From: GCA-002793235 sp965267355
Lineage (GTDB): Bacteria; Bacteroidota; Bacteroidia; Flavobacteriales_E; Vicingaceae
Assembly (NCBI GenBank): GCA_965267355.1
Contig: OZ253956.1
Span: forward strand, 2,666,001 to 2,730,000
Length of the DNA: 64,000 nucleotides
Reading direction: 5' to 3'
Below are positions 1 through 7,742 of the stretch, in pieces. The stretch's first letter is position 1; each line of letters begins with the position of its first letter. A model generated the notes under the pieces. That model searched no databases, was not told the DNA's origin, and worked only from the letters and a program-made list of their open reading frames with translations. Both the position numbers and the translations under genes were made by a program.

Positions 1-523
1 AGTAGATAAAATTAGGGATACGGCAAGTTCTCATAACAGATTGTTTTTAGTAGAAGTAATGGGCAGAGATGCAGGTTTTATTGCTCTACGCAGCGGTATT
101 GGTGTTGGTGCTGAAGCAATTTTAATTCCTGAAACCCAAACTTATATTAACGAATTAGTAGCTAAGCTAGAAAGTGGTAGCCGAAAACACAAACATAGTA
201 TGATAGTTATTGTTGCCGAAGGTGATGATGCTGGAAATGCCCACCAGGTAGCAGAAAAAATTAAAGGTAAATGTCCTGGCTATGATACTCGAGTTACTGT
301 TCTAGGACACATACAAAGAGGCGGAAGTCCGAGTGCAGCAGATAGGGTTTTAGCAAGCCACATGGGATTTGCTGCAGTTAATGCTTTATTGGATGGAAAA
401 GACAATGTAATGGTTGGTATTGTTAATAAAGAAGTTATCTATACACCTTTTGAGCAAGCCATTAAACACCATCAAGAAATCAATAAAAACTTGTTGGATT
501 TAGCTGAAGTTCTATCCTGTTAG
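1..523 (+). CDS. pfkA: 6-phosphofructokinase, C-terminal part (cut by window edge)
   Basis: ATP-dependent phosphofructokinase phosphorylates fructose 6-phosphate to fructose 1,6-bisphosphate in glycolysis. The reading frame is open from base 2, so the gene begins before the window and about 173 codons are visible; the TTG at base 41 is internal. Visible family motifs are VDKIRDTASSHNR, the sugar-phosphate-binding EVMGRDAGFIAL (MGR motif) and LGHIQRGGSPSAADR, whose His and Arg contact the 6-phosphate in the E. coli enzyme. The C-terminal length and spacing look normal for the roughly 320-residue bacterial enzyme. The stop lies 1 base before the next start, so it probably leads a co-transcribed group with the small membrane protein and priA. 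The identification is secure; only the N-terminus is missing. Confidence 0.96.
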   Translation, partial: VDKIRDTASSHNRLFLVEVMGRDAGFIALRSGIGVGAEAILIPETQTYINELVAKLESGSRKHKHSMIVIVAEGDDAGNAHQVAEKIKGKCPGYDTRVTVLGHIQRGGSPSAADRVLASHMGFAAVNALLDGKDNVMVGIVNKEVIYTPFEQAIKHHQEINKNLLDLAEVLSC

Positions 524-524
524 A

Positions 525-869
525 ATGAAAAAAGAAATTCCCATATCAATAAAAGTATTTGCAATTGGTACTGCTATTTTATCAATCATAATATTCTTAA
601 TATCATTTTATGAATACTATACTGTTTCTATACAAAAAGATATTGAATTTTACGCTTTTGGAACTGAGGGACCTGTTGCCGAAATTAAGTATTATGAAAA
701 TGCAAACAATTATAGCATAGCAATGCTTGAAAGTTGCTTGATCTGTATTTTAAGTATTGCCTCAATCACAATTGGTTTAAAAAGAAATAAATTCTGGCTT
801 TTAATATTTGGAGCAATTATGCTTCTGACTGCAATTCTTGCACCTTATTTTGACATGTATATTCTATAG
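525..869 (+). CDS. small hypothetical membrane protein (114 aa)
   Basis: I do not recognise a family. The protein has three hydrophobic segments, at about residues 9-30, 66-85 and 89-112, with a polar stretch of about 35 residues between the first two, so it looks like a small inner-membrane protein with one extracytoplasmic or cytoplasmic loop. The N-terminus is basic (MKKEIP). It starts 1 base after pfkA and its stop directly abuts the ATG of priA, so it is probably co-transcribed with both. That tight packing is the main argument for a real gene. No catalytic motif or conserved cysteine pair is visible. Confidence 0.72.
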   Translation: MKKEIPISIKVFAIGTAILSIIIFLISFYEYYTVSIQKDIEFYAFGTEGPVAEIKYYENANNYSIAMLESCLICILSIASITIGLKRNKFWLLIFGAIMLLTAILAPYFDMYIL

Positions 870-3350
870 ATGGAAACCATTTTCATAGATGTCATATTAC
901 CTCTTTCTGTTCCTAACCTTTATACTTATCGGTTACCAGAAGAACTAAATGATTTCATACAAGTTGGACAAAGAGCTGTGGTGCCTTTTGGTAGAGGCAG
1001 GAAATTGTACTCTGCATTAGTAAAAAATATTCACCATACTCCCCCATCAGAATACCAAGCCAAATATGTTGAATCATTGTTGGACGAATACCCAATAGTT
1101 AATGATAAGCAACTAGAACATTGGGATTGGATAAAGAACTATTACCTAGCTAACCCAGGTGATGTTTTTAATGCTGCTTTGCCAGGAGCTTTAAAATTAG
1201 CTAGTGAAACCAAAGTATTGCTTAACTCAAGCTTTGACGGTGATATTAATACGGATTTAACCGATAACGAATACCTCATCTTTGAAGCCTTAGAAGTAAG
1301 AAACATTCTTACACTTCAAGAAATAGCTGAAATACTGAACATAAAAAATGTTCATCGTATTGTCAAATCTCTTATAGAAAAGCGAGTAATTGTAGTTGAA
1401 GAAGATATTAAGCGCAAATACAAGCCAAAGATTGTACAGTTTGTTCGTTTAACGGATTATGCTGATAATGAAAAAACACTCAAACTAATTTTTGATGACT
1501 TAAGCAGAGCTAACAAGCAGCTAGAAACATTAATGTCTTTTATTCATCTTTCCAAACGTTACGATAATCCTATTGAAGTTAAAAAAGTTGATTTACAGAA
1601 ATCTACCAATGTTACCTCTGCTTTGATTAACCAAATGGTTAAGAAAAACATTTTTGAAGTTTATGATGTGCAAGAGGATAGAATTGGAGATTACTTAAAA
1701 GAACTTGAAGGAGAAAAAACATTAAACGAGCACCAAGAAAAAGCTTATACTGAAATTAAAGATCTGTTTAAAGACAAGGATGTTGTTTTATTGCATGGTG
1801 TAACTGGTTCTGGAAAAACTGAAATCTATATTAAACTTATAAAAGAAGCCATTGCTAAAGGGGAACAAGTGTTATACTTACTTCCTGAAATTGCTTTAAC
1901 TACCCAGCTTATTGCACGTTTACAAAAAGTATTTGGAGACACTATTGGTGTTTATCATTCTAAATTCAATGAAAACGAACGTGTAGAAATTTGGAATAGT
2001 GTGTTAAACTTTAACCATACTAAATCTTCAAAGTTTCAGGTTATTATGGGGGCTCGCTCTTCTATGTTTTTACCATTTAGCAAATTAGGTGTAGTTATAA
2101 TTGACGAAGAGCACGAAAACAGTTTTAAACAGTACGAACCTTCACCACGATATAATGCCAGAGATGCTTCCATAGTTTTAGCCCATATCCATAAAGCAAA
2201 AGTTTTGATGGGTTCAGCTACTCCAGCAGTAGAAAGTTATTGGAACGCTCAACAAGGAAAGTACGGATTGGTGGAACTTAATAAAAGACATGGAGGTGTT
2301 ATGCTCCCTGAAGTGCTTTGTGCTGACATCAAAGAAGCATCACGCAAAAAGCAAATGAAATCTCATTTCTCTCCCCTTTTAATGGAATTGATGGAAGAAG
2401 CTTTTAAGAATGAAGAGCAAGTTATTCTTTTTCAAAACCGAAGAGGTTATGCTCCCTATTTAATTTGTGAAGAGTGTGGTCATGTGCCAATGTGCAATAG
2501 TTGTGATGTATCACTCACCTATCATAAATTTGCCAATATCTTAAAATGCCATTACTGTGGATACAGTAAACAAATGCCAACATCCTGTAGTGCTTGTGGT
2601 AGTACTCGTGTTAAACTTAAAGGGTTTGGTACTGAGCAAATTGAAGAAGAATTAGCACTTTATTTTCCTGATCAAACAGTAGCCAGAATGGATGCTGATA
2701 CTACCAAAACTAAAAACGCTTATCAGAAACTGATTAACGACTTTGAAGATAGGAATATTGATATTTTGGTTGGAACGCAAATGGTAACTAAGGGTTTAGA
2801 TTTTGATAATGTATCATTGGTGGGTATTATGAATGCTGACAACATGCTGAATTTCCCTGATTTCAGAGCTTTTGAACGATCCTATCAATTAATGAGTCAA
2901 GTAAGTGGTCGCGCAGGTAGAAAGGCTAAAAGAGGTAAGGTTTTAATACAAACTTATGACCCTTACCACTCCATTATTAGACAAGTAATTGACCATAATT
3001 ACATCGAAATGTATAATGACGAAATTAGTCAAAGAAGAAAATTCCACTACCCCCCTTTTCAACGGTTAATACATTTTACACTAAAACACCGAGACAGAGA
3101 TGTTTTGAACGCAGGAGCAGAAGAATTTGCAAATGCTTTAAAAGCAGATTTTGGAGCTAGAGTTCTTGGCCCTGATTTTCCAGCTATCGCTAGAATCAGA
3201 AACCTATACAACAAAAATATTATGGTAAAGGTAGAACGTGAAGCATCTGTAAAGAAAACGCGTGAATTAATACTAGAAATAAAGAATAAATTTGAAACCT
3301 TTAGTGATTATAAGAGTATTAGAATAGCCATTGATGTTGATCCGTTATGA
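870..3350 (+). CDS. priA: primosomal replication protein N' (PriA helicase)
   Basis: PriA is the 3'-5' superfamily 2 DNA helicase that recognises stalled forks and reloads the replisome. At 826 residues it has the usual length. The N-terminal DNA-binding region (about 1-100) is followed by a winged-helix-like part. The helicase core has Walker A HGVTGSGKTE near residue 309 and the DEEH box near 411. A zinc-binding cysteine cluster lies at about 532-578 (CEECGHVPMCNSC, then CHYCGY and CSACGS), interrupting the helicase lobes as in other PriA proteins. The Walker B and QxxGRAGR-like motif (SQVSGRAGR) are intact. It abuts the small membrane protein upstream, and its 3' end overlaps the START-domain gene by 4 bases (ATGA), which suggests translational coupling. 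Nothing is unusual in the protein. Confidence 0.97.
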   Translation: METIFIDVILPLSVPNLYTYRLPEELNDFIQVGQRAVVPFGRGRKLYSALVKNIHHTPPSEYQAKYVESLLDEYPIVNDKQLEHWDWIKNYYLANPGDVFNAALPGALKLASETKVLLNSSFDGDINTDLTDNEYLIFEALEVRNILTLQEIAEILNIKNVHRIVKSLIEKRVIVVEEDIKRKYKPKIVQFVRLTDYADNEKTLKLIFDDLSRANKQLETLMSFIHLSKRYDNPIEVKKVDLQKSTNVTSALINQMVKKNIFEVYDVQEDRIGDYLKELEGEKTLNEHQEKAYTEIKDLFKDKDVVLLHGVTGSGKTEIYIKLIKEAIAKGEQVLYLLPEIALTTQLIARLQKVFGDTIGVYHSKFNENERVEIWNSVLNFNHTKSSKFQVIMGARSSMFLPFSKLGVVIIDEEHENSFKQYEPSPRYNARDASIVLAHIHKAKVLMGSATPAVESYWNAQQGKYGLVELNKRHGGVMLPEVLCADIKEASRKKQMKSHFSPLLMELMEEAFKNEEQVILFQNRRGYAPYLICEECGHVPMCNSCDVSLTYHKFANILKCHYCGYSKQMPTSCSACGSTRVKLKGFGTEQIEEELALYFPDQTVARMDADTTKTKNAYQKLINDFEDRNIDILVGTQMVTKGLDFDNVSLVGIMNADNMLNFPDFRAFERSYQLMSQVSGRAGRKAKRGKVLIQTYDPYHSIIRQVIDHNYIEMYNDEISQRRKFHYPPFQRLIHFTLKHRDRDVLNAGAEEFANALKADFGARVLGPDFPAIARIRNLYNKNIMVKVEREASVKKTRELILEIKNKFETFSDYKSIRIAIDVDPL

Positions 3351-3985
3351 CCAAATTGACCACCATTACCCTACTCCTACTATCATTTACTTTTTACAGT
3401 GATAGTAATTGGAAATTAGAGAAAGATAAAAATGGAATTAGAGTTCTTACTCACATCCCTGAAAATTCTGAATTAAAAGAAATAAGAATGACCAGCACTG
3501 CCAATGCAACACTCACACAAGCTATTGCAGTTTTAATGGATGTTGAGGGTTACCCAAATTGGATTTATAATTGCGAAAGTGCTAAAGTGGTGAAAGATAT
3601 TAACGAAAATGAGATCGTTTATTATAGTATAACTAAAGCTCCCTGGCCTGTTTTGGATAGAGACTTAGTGGTATATAATAAGATTTATCAACATCCCGAA
3701 ACCAAAGAAGTTTTCTCCAAATCAGAAGCAAAAGCAGAATTATTACCTCTTGTAAATGGGAGAATTAGAATTACTGATATGCTTGGACTATGGAAGTTTA
3801 CACCAAAAGGAAGTAATAAAATAGAAATTGAATATTATATTAAAGTAGATCCTGCGGGTAAGCTTCCAACATGGGTAGTAAATATGTTTATTGCAAATGG
3901 CCCATATCAGTCTATGCTTAAGTTTAAGGAACAACTGCAAAAAGAAAAATATAAAAACGCCAAAATAGATTTTATAAAGGATTAA
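3347..3985 (+). CDS. START-domain (SRPBCC-fold) lipid-binding-like protein
   Basis: The 212-residue protein has a short hydrophobic N-terminus (TTITLLLLSFTFYS) that looks like a signal peptide, followed by a single START-like domain. Recognisable START features are WKLEKDKNGIRV near the start, VLMDVEGYPNWIYNCESAKVV, the aromatic WPVLDRDLVV block and a C-terminal amphipathic helix after LPTWVVNMFIANGPY. START domains bind lipids or other hydrophobic ligands; the ligand here cannot be told. The ATG overlaps the priA stop by 4 bases, and its own stop overlaps the next ATG (TAATG), so it lies in a coupled run. Family call secure, biological role unknown. Confidence 0.85.
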   Translation: MTKLTTITLLLLSFTFYSDSNWKLEKDKNGIRVLTHIPENSELKEIRMTSTANATLTQAIAVLMDVEGYPNWIYNCESAKVVKDINENEIVYYSITKAPWPVLDRDLVVYNKIYQHPETKEVFSKSEAKAELLPLVNGRIRITDMLGLWKFTPKGSNKIEIEYYIKVDPAGKLPTWVVNMFIANGPYQSMLKFKEQLQKEKYKNAKIDFIKD

Positions 3986-4431
3986 TGGATAAGGTTGATT
4001 TACACCAGAAATGTAGTGAAGAGTTAGCACAAAGAATTAATCGAATTGAAACTTCTTTAAATGAAGTACAACTAGCTGCTAATAACGAAACCAAGAGCAG
4101 TGCTGGTGATAAACATGAAACTGCTAGAGCAATGGCTCAACTAGAAACTGAAAAACTTACTCAGCAACTAACAACACTTATTAATTTACAAAACACGCTA
4201 GCTAAAATAAACCCAAAAGAAACTCATCAAACAATTGGTTTAGGGAGCTTAATAGAGAGCAACAAGGGATGGTTTTACATTAGTATCCCTATTGGAAAAA
4301 TGTCAATAAATAATATAAATTGTTTTGCTATTTCTACAACGTCTCCAATTGCAAAAATGATGCTTTCCAAGCAAGAAGGGGATTCTTTTACTTTTAACGG
4401 TATTGTTTATACCATTTTAAAAGTTTCTTAA
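3985..4431 (+). CDS. small GreA/GreB-like protein (coiled coil plus FKBP-like C-terminal domain)
   Basis: This 148-residue protein looks like a shortened Gre transcript-cleavage factor. Residues 5-75 form an N-terminal helical hairpin. At its predicted tip is GDKHE, with Asp42 and Glu45; E. coli GreA carries its catalytic pair D41 and E44 in GDLKE, with the same spacing and almost the same position. The C-terminus SPIAKMMLSKQEGDSFTF followed by YTILKV closely matches the end of GreA (SPIARGLIGKEEDD, EFEVIKV). Homologues are sometimes mislabelled in databases as 3-oxoacyl-ACP synthase, which nothing here supports. It could cleave backtracked RNA, or bind the RNA polymerase secondary channel without cleaving. 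It is coupled to the START gene (TAATG), and its stop overlaps the convergent DUF4249 gene by 4 bases. Confidence 0.75.
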   Translation: MDKVDLHQKCSEELAQRINRIETSLNEVQLAANNETKSSAGDKHETARAMAQLETEKLTQQLTTLINLQNTLAKINPKETHQTIGLGSLIESNKGWFYISIPIGKMSINNINCFAISTTSPIAKMMLSKQEGDSFTFNGIVYTILKVS

Positions 4432-5255
4432 TAAAGCTCTATATACATACTTGAAACAGATGAAGCTCTAAAAAAACCAAGAGCGCCATTACTTATATTA
4501 GATGGTATATTGGCAGGAGGTCCTGAAAACAAACCTCCATTATATTCTGTTTCCAATGCTATGGCTAATAAAAAATCATAATAACTTTTAGATATTGAAT
4601 GCATTTCTACTGTAACTTTTAATGTATCTTCATTAGGCAATTCATCTAAATAAATTTCTTGAAACTCAAACCCTGCTATATAATTTCCATCTACAAATTC
4701 ATCCGTAACAAACATAATATCATTTACATCATCTGTATAATCTGTACCATTCATATCTACTAACCACATATAATTATTACCTACCCCACTAGGTTCAGGA
4801 CCATAATGAGAAAGAATAAGCACATCTTTATCTTCAAAATCCTTATCTAAATCAAATAATATAGTATCAATAGGAGCTACTGACTCTAATACTGATTCTG
4901 CTGTATAAAATTGCTTATCTGACGTAGTAATATTTAACGTATATGTTCTTCCTATAACACCTGTATATGTTGCAGGCGTTTGATATACACCTGGTGATGT
5001 TTCCGTTAAAGATTGGGTACTAATACCATCTGAAATAGTTACTGTTGCTCCTCTTTCTCTAGGGGCCGGCTGATTTTCATAGTAACTTGATGTTCTTGTT
5101 AACTCTATAACGTGTGTCTTTGTCTGGTCTGTAATACTTCCTTCAACTACCAATCTTGAATTCTCCTGGTTATTCAATTCAAAATCTATTTTCTTTTGGC
5201 AGGAAAATAAAACTAATGCTAAAACTATAAATAAAATATTTTGTAAAGCTTTCAT
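4428..5255 (-). CDS. DUF4249 family lipoprotein
   Basis: The protein is an outer-membrane-associated lipoprotein of the Bacteroidota-specific DUF4249 family. I chose the ATG at 5255, which gives a clean lipoprotein signal (MKALQNILFIVLALVLFSC, lipid-attachment Cys19); a longer frame reaches 5300 but runs back into the receptor gene. After the Cys come LVVEGSITDQ and an immunoglobulin-like beta-rich region with ATVTISDG and YTLNITTSD, typical of the family. The start is 4 bases beyond the stop of the TonB receptor, so receptor and lipoprotein are almost certainly one operon. By analogy with SusCD-like pairs it may be the surface-exposed partner of that receptor, but the substrate is unknown. 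Confidence 0.85.
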   Translation of the reverse strand: MKALQNILFIVLALVLFSCQKKIDFELNNQENSRLVVEGSITDQTKTHVIELTRTSSYYENQPAPRERGATVTISDGISTQSLTETSPGVYQTPATYTGVIGRTYTLNITTSDKQFYTAESVLESVAPIDTILFDLDKDFEDKDVLILSHYGPEPSGVGNNYMWLVDMNGTDYTDDVNDIMFVTDEFVDGNYIAGFEFQEIYLDELPNEDTLKVTVEMHSISKSYYDFLLAIALETEYNGGLFSGPPANIPSNISNGALGFFRASSVSSMYIELY

Positions 5256-5259
5256 CTTT

Positions 5260-7626
5260 CTAAAATTTAAAGTTATAAGAAATTGAAGGAATAATTTCAA
5301 AAAAGTAAATCATATGTGCTTCTGTAACCGTTGGGTCATCTTCATTCTGCTTAAATACAATAGAAAAAGCATTTTGTCTCCTATAAACATTATAAACTGA
5401 AAAATTCCAGTTACTCTCATACTTCCATCTTGGTTTTCCATTTTTTCTTGGTGGCTTCTGATTCCATTTTTTACCATATAAAGTCAGAGATAAATCAAAC
5501 CTATGGAATGCTGGCATGCGTTCAGCATTTCTATCTGAAAACACAGGAACTACATTTCCTTTATATTCAAAGCGCCCTGTTGGCACTGTAATAGCCTGAC
5601 CTGTGGCAAAAACCCAATTACTTGATATATTAACTCGTTCATTTAAATCATACGATGCTACCACAGATATGTCATGTGTTCTATCATAAGGAGCAAAATA
5701 GGCATTGCCATTGTTAATTTCTGATATTTCTCTTTTGGTTTGAGAATAAGTATAACCTATCCAACCAGTAAATTGTCCTTTCTGTTTTTTCAACAAAAGT
5801 TCTACTCCGTATGAATAAGATTCTCCAAACCTCAACTCTCCTTCTAAATACTTGTTTAATAATAGCTCAGCATGATCCCTAAAATCGATAGTATTTTGCA
5901 TCTTTTTGTAATATACCTCTAACGAAGTTTCATAGGTATTCTCTTTAAAGTTTCTAAAATAACCCAATGCTACCTGATCTGCCAATTGTGGTTCCACTAA
6001 TAAAGAGCTAGGAAACCAAACACTTAAAGGTGATGATGATGTTGAATTGTTTGCCTGATGTAAATACTGTGTCATCCTATTATAAGTAGCCTTTATTGAA
6101 GACTTTTCGTTAAGTAAATACCTAATACTTAACCTGGGTTCGATATTAAAATAGCTATTAAAAACTCCTCCGGCATTAGTAATTGTATCCTGCACCTGAT
6201 AAACATCAGGGTTACTTGTATCGAAAGTATATGAAGTATCTACACCCACATTCTGGAATAATGAACCTCTTAATCCATAATGTACCCTGATTCGTTTGGT
6301 TATATCTTGTTCATTGCTGATATAAGCAGCATGTTCTAAAGCGTATTTATCTGGTAAAATAAAATCATTAAAAATACTTTGATCTAACGATTTAACTTTT
6401 CCTGGTTTAAATGTGTGATGTATCGTATTTAATCCAAACCTTACTGTGTTTTTAGGGTTAGCATAAAAGGTAAAATCTGCTTTTGCACTTTTATCTATTA
6501 TTCTTGAAGTCCATTCAAAAGCTTCTGTACCTTCTGGAACTCCTAGGTTATAATCAAAATTACTATAAACCAATGTGAAGTTTGAGAACAACTTATTGCT
6601 AAAAAGATGGTTCCACCTTAAGGTACCTGTGGCATTCCCCCAATGCATACCAAATTCGTTACCGAATTTAAATACATCTCTTCCGAAATAACCTGATAAA
6701 TAGAGCTTATTATTCTCATTAAGCTGATAGTTAACTTTAGCATTTAAATCATAGAAATACAATTGATTCTCTCTTAAAGCAGTATCACTAGATAGTTTTA
6801 AAAACAAATCAGCATAAGTTCTTCTGGCCGATACGATAAAAGAACTTTTTTCTTTTTTTATTGGCCCTTCTACAGTTAACCTACTGGATATTAATCCTAG
6901 TCCACCCGAAACACTCATTTTTTTTGAGTTTCCTTCTTTCATATGAATATCCAATAATGAAGACAGTCTTCCTCCATACCTTGCAGGAATACCTCCTTTA
7001 TAAATTTGTAAATCTTTAATTGCATCTTGATTAAATACAGAAAAGAATCCTAAAAAATGTGAGGGGTTATAAACTGGTGCCTCATCTAATAAAATTAAGT
7101 TTTGATCTGATGCTCCACCCCTAACGAAAAAGCCAGTTGTACCTTCTCCACCTGATTGCACTCCCGGAAGCAATTGAATGGTTTTTAAAATATCTACTTC
7201 ACCAAACAACGCAGGGATTTTTTTCACCTTATCCATCTGTAAAGTAACTGTACTCATTTCCGTTTCCTCTACGTTCTTTTGCTCTTTCTCTGCAGTAACT
7301 TCAAAAGTTTCTATAGCTATAGATGCATTTTGCAACTCCATGCTTAACTTAATATCTTCTGTAAGATTTATTTGTTTTGTAACAGGTGTATAACCTATGT
7401 ATGAAATTGTAACTGTGTAGTTACCTTCGGGTAATGTTAATGAATAAAAACCGTAAATGTTAGTTACTGTTCCTGACTTAATTTCGTCTACATAAATAGT
7501 AGCACCTATTAAAACCTCTCCATCTGCTTCATCTTTAAGCGTTCCACTTATTGTATGCTTCTCTTGAGCAAACGCGTTAACTATTGAAAAACAAAAAATT
7601 AACAAAATCAGATATCCCCTAGCCAT
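5260..7626 (-). CDS. TonB-dependent receptor with carboxypeptidase-like regulatory domain
   Basis: This 788-residue outer-membrane receptor takes up an unknown ligand using TonB energy. It has a signal peptide (MARGYLILLIFCFSIVNAFA) and then an N-terminal CarboxypepD_reg-like beta-sandwich at about residues 25-105 (ISGTLKDEADGEVLIGATIY). The plug domain at about 125-230 includes LPGVQSGGEGTTGFFVRGG, LILLDEAPVYNPSHFLG and ARYGGRLSS. The rest is a 22-strand-type barrel ending in the aromatic NFKF expected for outer-membrane insertion. It is followed 4 bases later by a DUF4249 lipoprotein. A plausible promoter (TTG, 21 bp, CAAGTTTG) lies upstream. It resembles receptors acting with DUF4249 partners rather than classical SusC; substrate not inferable. 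Confidence 0.92.
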   Translation of the reverse strand: MARGYLILLIFCFSIVNAFAQEKHTISGTLKDEADGEVLIGATIYVDEIKSGTVTNIYGFYSLTLPEGNYTVTISYIGYTPVTKQINLTEDIKLSMELQNASIAIETFEVTAEKEQKNVEETEMSTVTLQMDKVKKIPALFGEVDILKTIQLLPGVQSGGEGTTGFFVRGGASDQNLILLDEAPVYNPSHFLGFFSVFNQDAIKDLQIYKGGIPARYGGRLSSLLDIHMKEGNSKKMSVSGGLGLISSRLTVEGPIKKEKSSFIVSARRTYADLFLKLSSDTALRENQLYFYDLNAKVNYQLNENNKLYLSGYFGRDVFKFGNEFGMHWGNATGTLRWNHLFSNKLFSNFTLVYSNFDYNLGVPEGTEAFEWTSRIIDKSAKADFTFYANPKNTVRFGLNTIHHTFKPGKVKSLDQSIFNDFILPDKYALEHAAYISNEQDITKRIRVHYGLRGSLFQNVGVDTSYTFDTSNPDVYQVQDTITNAGGVFNSYFNIEPRLSIRYLLNEKSSIKATYNRMTQYLHQANNSTSSSPLSVWFPSSLLVEPQLADQVALGYFRNFKENTYETSLEVYYKKMQNTIDFRDHAELLLNKYLEGELRFGESYSYGVELLLKKQKGQFTGWIGYTYSQTKREISEINNGNAYFAPYDRTHDISVVASYDLNERVNISSNWVFATGQAITVPTGRFEYKGNVVPVFSDRNAERMPAFHRFDLSLTLYGKKWNQKPPRKNGKPRWKYESNWNFSVYNVYRRQNAFSIVFKQNEDDPTVTEAHMIYFFEIIPSISYNFKF

Positions 7627-7671
7627 GCTTTATTTTTGTATGAGACGTTTTAACTATAAGATTTGTTACAG

Positions 7672-7703
7672 CAAACTTGAGAATTATCTTTTTATTGCAT
7701 CAA
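7672..7703 (-). promoter_or_regulatory. candidate promoter of TonB receptor-DUF4249 operon
   Basis: On the minus strand, TTG (complement of 7701-7703) is followed after 21 bp by CAAGTTTG (complement of 7672-7679), matching the Bacteroidota -33/-7 pattern TTG and TAnnTTTG at 7 of 8 positions in the -7 box. Predicted initiation near 7666 would leave a leader of about 40 bases before the ATG at 7626. Confidence 0.4.
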
Positions 7704-7742
7704 CCATTTTTTTTAAAGGGAAAAAAAAGCTGATAAAAGGTA

